The notes beneath the pieces are model-generated. The model did no database searches. It saw only the letters and a list, made by a program, of their open reading frames with translations, and had not been told where the DNA came from. Position numbers and translations under genes: made by a program. Source: JACKII01 sp041687435 (GTDB taxonomy: Bacteria; Pseudomonadota; Alphaproteobacteria; Bin95). From it: a stretch of 64,000 nt of DNA. The stretch spans positions 248,001-312,000 of the forward strand of contig JAWLBX010000001.1 of NCBI GenBank assembly GCA_041687435.1. The letters are read 5' to 3'. Of this stretch, positions 9,065-18,201 are shown in pieces; position 1 is the first letter of the stretch, and each line of letters opens with the position of its first letter.

Positions 9065-10990
9065 CTAGATCGTTTTCAGATAGGCCAGCAGGGCACGCAG
9101 GTCTGCCCGCCGCTCGTCATTCAGTTCCTCCGGCTTCCAGGGGTAGTCATGCCCCTGGTTGCCGTTGCCGCGCACGGCCGTATCGAACAGGAAGGCCTCC
9201 CGGGGATCATCGCACTTGCCGTCCTCCGGGGCCGGAGCATCATAGCCGAGGGCCTCCGGATCGTAGACATTCTCGCCGCGGCAGAACTGCGCCGGCCGCT
9301 CCTCCAGATGCAGCAACTGCGCCATAGTCGGGATCGAGCCGTTGTGCAGGTAGGGCGCGCGCAGGAACGCGTAGGGGATCGGGTTGTTCACGAACGCCTC
9401 GAAATCGGTAATCTCGCAGGTCTGCGGGTCGGCATTCAGATCGTCGGCACACGGCGGCGCACGGTCCAGCAGGTCTTGCGGCCGGCAATTTTCGTCACCC
9501 GCCGGGCAGGCCGGAAAATACAGCGGGTGCCCCTGGCGATAGGCCCGTTTGGCCTCCAAAAACCGCTCTTTCTTTAAGGTCCAGTAATATGCGCGGGCCG
9601 GATCGCCCGCGGCCTGCGCGTCGTTCCTTGCCTTATCGAGCCGGGCTTCCTGCACCTCTGTCACAGCCGCATTGCCGGGCAGCGCGGTCCACAGCGTCAA
9701 CGGCAGATCGTGTGCATAGCGGAAGGTCACCCGGTCGGCATCGACACCGAGTCCGCCATCGGCCGGTGCCAGTGGCCCTACGCCCTCCAGCTTGTGCAGG
9801 CGCTTGCCTTCTGCGACCCAGGGCTCGACCTTGGCCGGGTCGTTCGCGACGGGCCGGTAGCCATGGCAATCGGCACAGTATTTTTTGTAGACCGCGAAGC
9901 CGCGCTCCACGTCCGCCGGGTCCGGCGCATGATCGGGGAAATGAACGGCGAAAGGCTGGACGGGAATGGAAATCCCCAACTCCTCCGTATAGGCAGCTGC
10001 GGTCTTGATGTCGTGCACCACCTCCGGCTTGGACAGCGCCTTGACGCTGGCACCGCTGGCATAGGCAGCTGTGAAGCTGCGGGTTACCGGATCGCCGAGC
10101 GAGCCGTCATACTGCGCCCGCGGCCGCAAGTCCTGCCGCTGCTCGAACACGACGGGAATCTTGGAATAGGCGAAATTATCCTCGCCCGGCAAATCCATCG
10201 CCACCCGCACGATGGAGCGGAAGGGCCGGGTCCGCCCCGGACCGGCGGGAATGGCGTCAGCCGATTTCAGTTCCGCACCGTGATAGGGCAGGCCGTATTT
10301 GGCTGTCTCACCGCCGATGCTGTCCCGCGCGCCTTTCAACCAGCCGTCCAGCATGAACGCCTCGACCCAGCCGTCGATCAGTCCGGTGTCGTCGTTCGGA
10401 CAGACCTTCGCATATTCGTCCAGAATCCGGTCCGCGGTCAGGTCGGGGTCGAGCAGTGCATTGCGAACCGCGTCGGAAAACGCGATCACATCCAGTTCCA
10501 TATTGCCCATGCCGGAGATCGGCGCCGACAGGCTGCCGTCCGCCTTGCGGATATGGCCGGAATGGCAGGAGGCGCAGGTCAGACCGGCAAATTGCAACGG
10601 CGTCTGAACCGCCGTTTGCGGCAGGTAGTTGGTGATGGCAAAGCCGTATGGCAGCCAATCGGTGGCATTGCCCTGGCAGGCCTGCTGCCTCAACTCCCCG
10701 GCATTTGGGTTGGCGAGGAAGCCGTAGGTTTCCCAGAGCGTCCGGCCATCTTCCAGCGTTGTTTCAAATGCCGCTTCGGAAACGCGGCCCGCGACCACTG
10801 CGTATTTGATGGGAAAGGCTTCCAGCCCGAATGCACCGTGCGTGAAGGCAGCATACCCGTCCTCTGCCAGATCCCCCTGCGGCAGCGACCACTCGCTCCA
10901 GCGTTGCTCCAGCATCAGCCATCCGGCTGACAGAACCAATGCAATGATGCCGACGGCAATGGCGATGGTGTTGACGGCCCTGCGTATCAC
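9065..10990 (-). CDS. Dihaem c-type cytochrome, RoxA/MauG/CcpA-related
   Basis: A 641-residue exported protein. An N-terminal hydrophobic helix (about 8-26) is a signal anchor, so the rest is periplasmic. Two haem c sites are present: CASCH (139-143) and CADCH (372-376). The segment RAPYLHNGSIPT (544-555) is a hallmark of the dihaem cytochrome c peroxidase / MauG / rubber-oxygenase RoxA superfamily, and the C-terminal GNGNQGHDY (608-616) recalls RoxA-type proteins. At about 640 residues it is close to RoxA/RoxB (about 650-700) and far longer than CcpA (about 340). Such enzymes oxidise peroxide, protein residues or unsaturated hydrocarbons; the substrate here is unknown. Start is GTG 10990 preceded by AAGGGGA. 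It heads a four-gene operon. Confidence 0.87.
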   Translation of the reverse strand: MIRRAVNTIAIAVGIIALVLSAGWLMLEQRWSEWSLPQGDLAEDGYAAFTHGAFGLEAFPIKYAVVAGRVSEAAFETTLEDGRTLWETYGFLANPNAGELRQQACQGNATDWLPYGFAITNYLPQTAVQTPLQFAGLTCASCHSGHIRKADGSLSAPISGMGNMELDVIAFSDAVRNALLDPDLTADRILDEYAKVCPNDDTGLIDGWVEAFMLDGWLKGARDSIGGETAKYGLPYHGAELKSADAIPAGPGRTRPFRSIVRVAMDLPGEDNFAYSKIPVVFEQRQDLRPRAQYDGSLGDPVTRSFTAAYASGASVKALSKPEVVHDIKTAAAYTEELGISIPVQPFAVHFPDHAPDPADVERGFAVYKKYCADCHGYRPVANDPAKVEPWVAEGKRLHKLEGVGPLAPADGGLGVDADRVTFRYAHDLPLTLWTALPGNAAVTEVQEARLDKARNDAQAAGDPARAYYWTLKKERFLEAKRAYRQGHPLYFPACPAGDENCRPQDLLDRAPPCADDLNADPQTCEITDFEAFVNNPIPYAFLRAPYLHNGSIPTMAQLLHLEERPAQFCRGENVYDPEALGYDAPAPEDGKCDDPREAFLFDTAVRGNGNQGHDYPWKPEELNDERRADLRALLAYLKTI

Positions 10991-11105
10991 GCCAATCCCC
11001 TTCCGATAGGAGGCAAAACAGCAACCTATGGTCTAGGGCATTTGCGGCGCGGTCAAGTGCGACTTGCTTCACGCTGCCACGGCAATGGCCGCGGACAGCC
11101 AGATC

Positions 11106-12389
11106 CTATTGCGGCGGCACCGTATGCAGAATCTCATGGTAGATGCGCGTCTCCACGCCCGGTTCCGACAGGCGCTGCTGCAGGAACTCCAAGTAGGAGA
11201 GGGCATTTTCCGGCGAAGGGCGGGATTGATCGTACATCGGCACCTCTGACACGGTCACGATTACCATGTCACGGCCAGGTTCCGGGCCAACCATCCAGCG
11301 TTTCCGCCCATCGCCCGGCCCGCCGAGCGTCAGACTGGCATCACGGCGCAACACGGCGCGATGGTTCTGAACCGGAGAGGCCAAGTGATAAACCTCTCCC
11401 GTGTGCGATACATAATCGACGCTGACGATTCCGGCGAAATCCTGCGCCGGCAATGTCAGCATGATCTCCGTTCCAGCCGAAACGGGGCCAACCGGCACCC
11501 CAAGTGCATCCGTTACCTCGGCCTTCAGGCTGCGCGCGGGCGCCGGCAGGCCTCCAATAAACGCCACATATGCGCAGACCGGGCTTGATAACTGCGCCAG
11601 AACGGCAGCGATGCGCCGCTGTTTCAACCAGTCACGGTCGGCGTCACCGAAATTGGAGACCTCCCCCGCCTCACGATAGCCCCGCACCACAAACCCGCCA
11701 TCATTCGCCTGGTCAATGGTCGGCACCCCGCAGAACCGCACGCCCAGACGCTCCTCCAATTCGGCCCTGGTTGGACGGGGGCCAAGATTGGCAATCGTGA
11801 TGGCCCGCTGCACCGACGCGGGTTGCCGAGGCGCTGCCGCCAGTGGATCCTGACTTGGTGCGAATGCCTGGGCTCTGGCTTCGGCCTGCTCCAGATCGGC
11901 TGCCGCCAGCGATGGAAGCAAGCCATCCAGCATTGCCCGCGCGTCCGCGGCCGCTGCCGCATCTTGCCCGGAAATTGCGATCAACAGCCATTCCGCAGCC
12001 GCGGCCTGATCGCGATCGACACCTATGCCACCGATGAGAAACGCGGCAAGGCGGAGTTGCGATGGTGGGTGTCCCAGCAGCGCCGAAGTCGCATAGAAGC
12101 CAGCCGCACGCTCGAAGTCGACCGGCACGCCGTCGCCGATTTCGTAGGTATACGCGCGGTGAAACAATGAGTCGGCGTCATAAGGCGGGGTCAGCGGCCT
12201 GGATGGCAGTGTATCTGCATCGGATGCATAGACCGGGGGCGTAGAAGCGATCGGCGCAATGGCCAGCATCGCCGCCACCGCAATCTGGCTGCAAACAGTC
12301 TTGAGCGTTGCAGGCAATAACCTATCCCAACGATTTCCGTCCACTTCGCCCAATGCGGGCCAGCTGCATCCCAATGTCAGGCCATGCAA
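11106..12389 (-). CDS. Secreted Sel1-like repeat protein
   Basis: A protein of up to 427 residues. After a variable N-terminus, a hydrophobic stretch ending in PPVYAS (about residues 49-54) is a likely signal peptide. Two Sel1-like repeats follow (about 70-145: RAYTYEIGDGVPVDFERAAGFY, then an ASALLG-type repeat with IGVDRDQAAAAEWLL). The C-terminal part is a beta-rich domain of unknown type. Sel1 repeats mediate protein-protein contacts. The start is uncertain: only TTG codons (12389, 12317) precede the signal peptide, and an ATG at 12269 lies inside it; none has a well-spaced Shine-Dalgarno. It lies 115 bp upstream of, and codirectional with, the dihaem cytochrome operon and may be an accessory of it. 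Confidence 0.7.
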   Translation of the reverse strand: MHGLTLGCSWPALGEVDGNRWDRLLPATLKTVCSQIAVAAMLAIAPIASTPPVYASDADTLPSRPLTPPYDADSLFHRAYTYEIGDGVPVDFERAAGFYATSALLGHPPSQLRLAAFLIGGIGVDRDQAAAAEWLLIAISGQDAAAAADARAMLDGLLPSLAAADLEQAEARAQAFAPSQDPLAAAPRQPASVQRAITIANLGPRPTRAELEERLGVRFCGVPTIDQANDGGFVVRGYREAGEVSNFGDADRDWLKQRRIAAVLAQLSSPVCAYVAFIGGLPAPARSLKAEVTDALGVPVGPVSAGTEIMLTLPAQDFAGIVSVDYVSHTGEVYHLASPVQNHRAVLRRDASLTLGGPGDGRKRWMVGPEPGRDMVIVTVSEVPMYDQSRPSPENALSYLEFLQQRLSEPGVETRIYHEILHTVPPQ

Positions 12390-12434
12390 CCTGTCTCGCC
12401 ATGTCCGGCAGGCCCTTTGCCGGTTCGGTCGGCG

Positions 12435-13832
12435 TTAGATGTGGATCGCCCGTCCTGCGACAGCGAAGGCCGCTTCCTTCACCGCCTCGTTCAGCGTCGG
12501 GTGAGCGTGGGAACTGCGGGCGATATCCTCGGCGCTGGCCTTGAATTCCATCGCCACCACCGCCTCGGCAATCATCGTGCCGGCATCGGCGCCGATGATG
12601 TGCACGCCCAGCACCTCATCCGTATCCTTGTCCGCCAGGATTTTGACGAAGCCATCGGTGTCGCCGCTTGCCCGTGCACGGCTGTTGGCCATGAACGGGA
12701 ATTTGCCGACCGCATAGGCGCGGCCGTCATCCTTCAACTGTTCTTCCGTCTTGCCGACCCAGGCGATTTCCGGGTGGGTATAGACCACGCTGGGAATGAG
12801 ATTGTAGTCTATATGCGGATGTTGCCCGGCGATGACCTCGGCACAGGCGACGCCTTCTTCCTCGGCCTTGTGCGCCAGCATCGGCCCGGCGATCACGTCG
12901 CCGATGGCATAGATGCCCGGAACCCCCGTCTCGAACCGCTCGTTCACCGGAATGCGGCCGCGCTCGTCAACAGCAAGGCCGACATTGTCCAACCCCAGCG
13001 CCTCCGTAAACGGGCGCCGGCCAATGGCCAGCAGTACCGTATCGCACTCCAGCGTTTCAGCTTCGCCGCCCTTGGCGGGCTCCAGAGTCAGGCTGACACC
13101 GCCGTCGGTTTTCTCCGCATTCGTGACCTTGGTGGAAAGTCTAAAGTCGAAGCCCTTCTTTTTCAGCAGCTTCTGCATTTCCTTGGCGACTTCCAGGTCA
13201 ACGCCCGGCACGATCCGGTCCAGGAATTCCACCACGGTGACCTTTGCGCCGAGCCGTTGCCAGACAACGCCCATTTCCAGGCCGATAATTCCGCCGCCGA
13301 TCAGCACCAGATGCTTCGGCACAGCCTGCAATTCCAGCGCGCCGGTGGAGGTGACAATGGTCTGCTCATCCACCGCGACACCCGGCAACGGCACGGATTC
13401 CGAGCCCGTGGCGATGATAATATTCTTAGTCTCCAGCGTCTGGTCGTCCGCTTCCACGGCGGCGACCTCCACCTTGCCCGGCGCCGCTATCCGGCCCGTG
13501 CCTTTGATATAATCGATCTTGTTCTTCTTGAACAAAAATTCGATGCCCTTGGTCAGGCCATTCACCACCTGGGTTTTGGCCTTCATCATCTGACCGAGGT
13601 CAAGCGAGACGCCATCGACTTTTACGCCCAGCTTCGTAAAGCCTTTCTGCGCGTCCTCATAAAGATGGGAGGCGTGCAACAATTCTTTCGACGGGATACA
13701 GCCGACATTCAGGCAAGTGCCGCCCAGGCTGCCGCGCATTTCCACACACGCCGTTTTCATGCCCAGCTGGGCCGCTCGGATCGCCGCAACATAGCCGCCG
13801 GGTCCGCCGCCAATCACCACAACATCATACAT
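12435..13832 (-). CDS. lpdA: Dihydrolipoyl dehydrogenase (E3)
   Basis: A 465-residue FAD enzyme that reoxidises the lipoyl arms of 2-oxoacid dehydrogenase complexes with NAD+. It has the N-terminal FAD-binding GGGPGGYVAA (8-17), the redox-active disulfide GGTCLNVGCIPSKELL (about 37-52), the NAD-binding GGGIIGLEMG in the middle and the C-terminal dimer domain with the catalytic His-Glu pair in SHAHPTLNE. Length and motifs are complete. It is the last gene of the suc cluster and is separated from sucB by 82 bases that contain an intrinsic terminator, so its expression may be partly independent of sucAB. Confidence 0.97.
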   Translation of the reverse strand: MYDVVVIGGGPGGYVAAIRAAQLGMKTACVEMRGSLGGTCLNVGCIPSKELLHASHLYEDAQKGFTKLGVKVDGVSLDLGQMMKAKTQVVNGLTKGIEFLFKKNKIDYIKGTGRIAAPGKVEVAAVEADDQTLETKNIIIATGSESVPLPGVAVDEQTIVTSTGALELQAVPKHLVLIGGGIIGLEMGVVWQRLGAKVTVVEFLDRIVPGVDLEVAKEMQKLLKKKGFDFRLSTKVTNAEKTDGGVSLTLEPAKGGEAETLECDTVLLAIGRRPFTEALGLDNVGLAVDERGRIPVNERFETGVPGIYAIGDVIAGPMLAHKAEEEGVACAEVIAGQHPHIDYNLIPSVVYTHPEIAWVGKTEEQLKDDGRAYAVGKFPFMANSRARASGDTDGFVKILADKDTDEVLGVHIIGADAGTMIAEAVVAMEFKASAEDIARSSHAHPTLNEAVKEAAFAVAGRAIHI

Positions 13833-13869
13833 CCGGGGAAGATCCTTCCACTCAAGGGGACGTTCTCGG

Positions 13870-13906
13870 AAAAAAAACCGAGGGCCAAGTATCGCCCCCG
13901 GCCCTC
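13870..13906 (-). terminator. Rho-independent terminator between sucB and lpdA
   Basis: Read on the minus strand, GAGGGCC, a 13-base loop and GGCCCTC are followed by GG and eight Ts. This is the best-formed intrinsic terminator in the window. It lies inside the suc cluster, 8 bases after the sucB stop and before the lpdA start at 13832, and should reduce read-through into lpdA. Confidence 0.8.
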
Positions 13907-13914
13907 TCGCGTCG

Positions 13915-15147
13915 TCACATATCGAACAGCAGGCGCCGCGGATCCTCGATACCTTCCTTGATCCGTACCAGCGCCGTCACGGCTTCGGAGCCGTCAATGA
14001 TGCGGTGGTCGTAGCTGAGCGCCAGATACATCATCGGCCGCGCCTGGATCGAGCCGTCGGGCATCACCATCGGGCGCTGCTGGATCTTGTGCATGCCCAG
14101 AATGCCGGATTGCGGCGGGTTCAGAATCGGCGTCGACATCAGCGAGCCATAGACGCCGCCATTCGAAATGGTGAATGTGCCGCCGGACAGTTCGTCCAGC
14201 TTCAGCTTCCCGTCACGGGCGCGCCGGCCGAAATCGCCAATGGTCTGTTCCACCTCGGCAAAGGTCATGGTCTCGGCATTGCGCACCACCGGGACAACCA
14301 GCCCCTGCTCGGTGCCGACCGCAACGCCGATGTCGTAGTGGTTCTTGTAGATGATGTCGTCGCCGTCGATTTCCGCATTCACCGCCGGCACCTCGCGCAA
14401 GGCAGCAATGGCGGCTTTCACGAAGAACGACATGAAGCCCAGCTTCACCCCGTGGCGCTTTTCAAAGCTGTCCTTGAATTCGTTGCGGATTGCCATGACC
14501 TCCGTCATGTCCACCTCGTTGAAGGTGGTGAGCATGGCGGCGGTGTTCTGCGCTTCCTTGAGGCGCTCGGCGATGCGTTTGCGCAGGCGCGACATGCGCA
14601 CCCGCTCCTCGCTGGGCGCGAGGTCGCGCGGCACGGCTGGGGCTGCCGGCGGCGTCGAGGGCCGAGCGGCCGCTGCCTGCACGTCGGCCTTGGTGGCGCG
14701 GCCATCGCGGCCGGTCGGCTGGATCTGATCGCCGGAAACTCCGGCTTCCGCCGCCGCCTTCTTTACGGCAGGGCCAGCCGAGGCCAGCGGATCGCCCGCC
14801 AGTGCGGCAGCAGGCTTTTCGGCGGCGGGTTTTTCAGCGGCCGGGGCTGGTGCCGGGGCTTCTTCCTTGGACGCCGCGGCAGCAGGCTTCGCGGCAGCAG
14901 CCGAACCCTCGCCCTCGCTAATCCGGCCGAGGACGGTGCCGACCGCGACGGTGCCGTCTTCCTCCACCAGCACATCGGTCAGAACCCCGGCCTGCGGCGC
15001 CGGTATTTCCACCGTAACCTTGTCCGTTTCCAGCTCTACGATCGGTTCGTCCGCAGCAACCGTGTCACCGGCATGCTTCAGCCAGCGGGCGACAGTCGCC
15101 TCGGTCACCGACTCGCCGAGGGTCGGCACAACAATATCAACGCTCAT
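13915..15147 (-). CDS. sucB: Dihydrolipoyllysine succinyltransferase, E2 of 2-oxoglutarate dehydrogenase
   Basis: A 410-residue core subunit of the 2-oxoglutarate dehydrogenase complex; transfers succinyl from E1 to CoA. Residues 1-77 are a single lipoyl domain with the lipoylated lysine K43 in ETDKVTV. An Ala/Pro-rich linker (about 85-130) leads to the peripheral subunit-binding domain (GVSGDQIQPTGRDGRATKAD, about 145-165), then the catalytic domain with LSYDHRIIDGSEAV near the C-terminus carrying the active-site His and Asp. One lipoyl domain and the DHRIIDG motif are typical for SucB/OdhB. The start ATG at 15147 follows GAGGAACCG. Located 45 bases after sucA in the same operon. Confidence 0.97.
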   Translation of the reverse strand: MSVDIVVPTLGESVTEATVARWLKHAGDTVAADEPIVELETDKVTVEIPAPQAGVLTDVLVEEDGTVAVGTVLGRISEGEGSAAAAKPAAAASKEEAPAPAPAAEKPAAEKPAAALAGDPLASAGPAVKKAAAEAGVSGDQIQPTGRDGRATKADVQAAAARPSTPPAAPAVPRDLAPSEERVRMSRLRKRIAERLKEAQNTAAMLTTFNEVDMTEVMAIRNEFKDSFEKRHGVKLGFMSFFVKAAIAALREVPAVNAEIDGDDIIYKNHYDIGVAVGTEQGLVVPVVRNAETMTFAEVEQTIGDFGRRARDGKLKLDELSGGTFTISNGGVYGSLMSTPILNPPQSGILGMHKIQQRPMVMPDGSIQARPMMYLALSYDHRIIDGSEAVTALVRIKEGIEDPRRLLFDM

Positions 15148-15192
15148 CGGTTCCTCTAGCGCCTTCTTTCTTTCGCCCGCCCGCGCCTGCCT

Positions 15193-18117
15193 CTAGGCAA
15201 GCATCAGAGCCTCATCCACCAGTTTCGTCTGTTCGGCTAAGTGCCGTTTCAACAGGCCTGTGGCCGTCGCCGCACTGTCCGGCCGGCCGATATAGCGCGG
15301 CCGCGAGGCCCGCATGTCAACATCTTCGATCGCTCCCAGCAGCTCTTCAAGGCGGCGGTCGACAAAATGCCAGGCACCCATATTGCGCGGTTCTTCCTGG
15401 CACCAGATCACCTCGGCGTTCGGATACTTTTTTAATTCCGCCGTCAGCGAGCGTTGCGGAAACGGATAAAGCTGCTCGACGCGTACCAGAACCACATCCT
15501 GCACTTTCATTTCCTCTGCCCGTTGCAGCAGGTCGTAATAAACCTTGCCGCTGCAAAGCACCACCCGCTTGACCTCATCGTCCGGCACCGTGTCCCGGTG
15601 TTCGCCAATGACGCGATGGAATGAACTGCCGGGGCCGAATTCCGCCAGCGAAGACACGCAGAGCTTGTGCCGCAGCAGCGATTTTGGCGTCATCACGATC
15701 AACGGCTTGCGGAAATTGCGGCGTACCTGGCGGCGCAGCATGTGGAAATAGTTGGCCGGCGTCGATGGCACGCAAACCTGGATATTGTCCTCGGCGCAGA
15801 GTTGCAGGTAACGCTCCAGACGGGCCGACGAGTGCTCCGGCCCCTGGCCTTCGTAGCCATGCGGCAGCAGCAGCACGATGCCCGACATGCGCAGCCATTT
15901 GGTCTCCGCTGCCGCGATATAGGTGTCGATCATCACCTGGGCGCCGTTCGCGAAATCGCCGAACTGCGCCTCCCACATCACCAGGGCGTGCGGCTCCGAC
16001 TGGGTGTAGCCGTATTCGAAGCCCAGAACCGAATATTCGGCCAGCGGCGAATCGATGATCTCGAACCGGGCCTGGCCTTCCTGGAGATGGCCGATCGGAG
16101 TGTATTTTTCTTCTTTCTCCTGGTCGGTCAACACGGCGTGACGCTGGCTGAAAGTGCCACGTCCGCAATCCTGACCGGAAAGCCGGACCGGCGTACCCTC
16201 GACCACCAGAGAACCGAAGGCCAATGCCTCACCCGTCGCCCAGTCGATGCCCTCACCATTGTCGATGACGGCGGCGCGGCGGGCTTCGAACTGGCGGACG
16301 ATCTTGCGGTTGAGCTTGAAGCCTTCGGGTACCGCAGTCATCTTCGCTGCAATCTCGCGCAGCAGGTCCAGATCGACTGCAGTCTCACCGCGCCGGTCCT
16401 CACCACGGGCAATATCCAGACCGCTCCAAGCGCCTTCCAACCAATCGGCCTTGTTCGGCTTGTAATTTTTCGCCGCCTCGAAATCTTTCTCCAGACGGCT
16501 GCGGAAGGTATCGGACATGCTGTCGACATCGTCCTGCGAGAGCAGGCCCTCGTCGATCAGGCGCTTGGCGTAGATGGTGCGCGTCGTCGGCTGCTTGGCA
16601 ATGGTCCTGTACATGGATGGCTGGGTGAACGCGGGCTCATCCGCCTCGTTATGGCCTTGCCGCCGATAACAATACATGTCGAGGACGACATCTTTTTTGA
16701 ACCGGTAGCGAAACTCGGTGCAGATCCGCGCCGCGTGGACCACCGCTTCGGGATCGTCGCCATTCACATGCAGGATCGGTGCCATGACACTGCGGGCCAG
16801 ATCGGTACAATAATGCCCGCCGCGGCTGTCGGTTGGCGATGTGGTGAAGCCGATCTGGTTGTTGATCACCACATGAATGGTGCCGCCGACACGATAGCCT
16901 TTCAGGTCCGACAACAGGAAGGTTTCGGCGACCACACCCTGCCCGATAAAGGCGGCATCGCCATGCAGCAGACAGGCCACCACCTTCTCGCGCGTGTAGT
17001 CCTTGCGCTGTTCCTGCTTTGCCCGCACCTTGCCGATCACCACCGGGTCGACGGTTTCCAGGTGCGAGGGGTTCGGGGTCAGCGATAGATGCACCACCTT
17101 GCCATCGAATTCGCGGTCAGACGAAGTGCCGAGATGGTATTTCACATCGCCGGAGCCTTGCACATCCTCCGGATTGGCGGCGTTGCCCTGGAACTCACTG
17201 AAAATATTGGTAAACGGCTTGCCCATCACGTTGGCGAGCACGGTCAGGCGGCCGCGGTGGGACATGCCCATCACCAGCTCCTCCATGCCCAGCTGCGAGC
17301 CGCGCTTGATGATCTGTTCCAAGGCCGGGATCAGCGCCTCACCGCCTTCCAGGCCGAAGCGTTTGGTGCCGACATAACGCTTGTCGAGGAACTGCTCGAA
17401 CGTCTCCGCCTCGGTCAGGCGTTCCAGAATGGTGCGCTTGCCGCGCGGTGTAAAATCCGTCTGGTTGCGCGGAGCTTCTATGCGTTCCTGGATCCAGGCT
17501 TTCTGATCCGCATCCTGCAGATGCATGAACTCGATGCCGATCAGGTTGCAATAGGTCTCCTCCAGCGTCTCCAGAATCTGCCGCAGGGTCGCCGTTTCCA
17601 TGCCGAGGACATGGTCGATAAAAATCGGGCGGTCCAGATCAGCATCGGTGAAGCCGTAGGTCCTGTAATCCAATTCCGGGTGATGATCCGTATCGGAAAG
17701 GCCGAGCGGGTCCAGCTTCGCATACAGGTGGCCGCGCACGCGGTAGGCGCGGATCATCATCAGTGCACGGATGGAATCCAGCGTCGCCGCCCGGATCGCC
17801 ATCGGATCGGCCGAACCATGAGTCGCTTGCGCCACCTCCTGGGCCGAGGCCGCCGCACGCCCGTTCAGATCGTCGCCGGCCGGTCCATGGCCATTCGCGC
17901 CATGACCGTTGGCCTCAATAACACTGGCCCGCATCCGGCCCCATTCGGCCGCGTCCAATTCGTCGACCGCGACGCCATCCCGCTTCATGCTTTCAAAAAA
18001 GTCGACCCAACTGGGATCGACCGCCTGCGGATCTACAAGATAGCGCGCGTAAAGCTCCGCCACGAACGTGGCATTGCCCCCCGTCAGGAAGCTCGCGGGA
18101 TCGATTTGGCTCACCAT
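15193..18117 (-). CDS. sucA: 2-oxoglutarate dehydrogenase E1 component
   Basis: A 974-residue thiamine diphosphate enzyme that decarboxylates 2-oxoglutarate and succinylates the E2 lipoyl group. The ThDP motif starts with HGDAAFIGQG and ends with VINNQIGFTT. The N-terminus (DPASFLTGGNATFVAELY) is the standard E1 segment that binds E2/E3. MSHRGRLTVLANV and the C-terminal EEPRNMGAWHF block are family signatures. The ATG at 18117 is preferred over the TTG at 18120 in the same frame. Gene order sucD-sucA-sucB-lpdA places it in the TCA cluster; 84 bases separate it from sucD. Confidence 0.97.
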   Translation of the reverse strand: MVSQIDPASFLTGGNATFVAELYARYLVDPQAVDPSWVDFFESMKRDGVAVDELDAAEWGRMRASVIEANGHGANGHGPAGDDLNGRAAASAQEVAQATHGSADPMAIRAATLDSIRALMMIRAYRVRGHLYAKLDPLGLSDTDHHPELDYRTYGFTDADLDRPIFIDHVLGMETATLRQILETLEETYCNLIGIEFMHLQDADQKAWIQERIEAPRNQTDFTPRGKRTILERLTEAETFEQFLDKRYVGTKRFGLEGGEALIPALEQIIKRGSQLGMEELVMGMSHRGRLTVLANVMGKPFTNIFSEFQGNAANPEDVQGSGDVKYHLGTSSDREFDGKVVHLSLTPNPSHLETVDPVVIGKVRAKQEQRKDYTREKVVACLLHGDAAFIGQGVVAETFLLSDLKGYRVGGTIHVVINNQIGFTTSPTDSRGGHYCTDLARSVMAPILHVNGDDPEAVVHAARICTEFRYRFKKDVVLDMYCYRRQGHNEADEPAFTQPSMYRTIAKQPTTRTIYAKRLIDEGLLSQDDVDSMSDTFRSRLEKDFEAAKNYKPNKADWLEGAWSGLDIARGEDRRGETAVDLDLLREIAAKMTAVPEGFKLNRKIVRQFEARRAAVIDNGEGIDWATGEALAFGSLVVEGTPVRLSGQDCGRGTFSQRHAVLTDQEKEEKYTPIGHLQEGQARFEIIDSPLAEYSVLGFEYGYTQSEPHALVMWEAQFGDFANGAQVMIDTYIAAAETKWLRMSGIVLLLPHGYEGQGPEHSSARLERYLQLCAEDNIQVCVPSTPANYFHMLRRQVRRNFRKPLIVMTPKSLLRHKLCVSSLAEFGPGSSFHRVIGEHRDTVPDDEVKRVVLCSGKVYYDLLQRAEEMKVQDVVLVRVEQLYPFPQRSLTAELKKYPNAEVIWCQEEPRNMGAWHFVDRRLEELLGAIEDVDMRASRPRYIGRPDSAATATGLLKRHLAEQTKLVDEALMLA

Positions 18118-18133
18118 CAAAACGCCTCTATTG

Positions 18134-18197
18134 AGCCTGCGCAGGCTGCGCCGCTTGCGTTCAGGCCATCATTTCGCAAACGGCCGCAGCCTTTTGC
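18134..18197 (-). other. Palindrome and hairpin in the sucD-sucA gap
   Basis: The intergenic space contains a 14-bp perfect palindrome AGCCTGCGCAGGCT (18134-18147) and, nearer to the sucD stop, a hairpin with arms GCAAA-x-GGC / GCC-x-TTTGC (18176-18197) around CGCA. No T tract follows. They may be an mRNA processing or stability element between the succinyl-CoA synthetase and oxoglutarate dehydrogenase parts of the cluster. Confidence 0.35.
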
Positions 18198-18201
18198 AAG
18201 G

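Noticed and set aside
12269..12317. ATG 12269 as start of the Sel1-repeat gene
   Set aside because: It falls inside the hydrophobic core of the signal peptide and would remove the basic n-region; upstream TTG starts are more consistent with export, though none has a good RBS.
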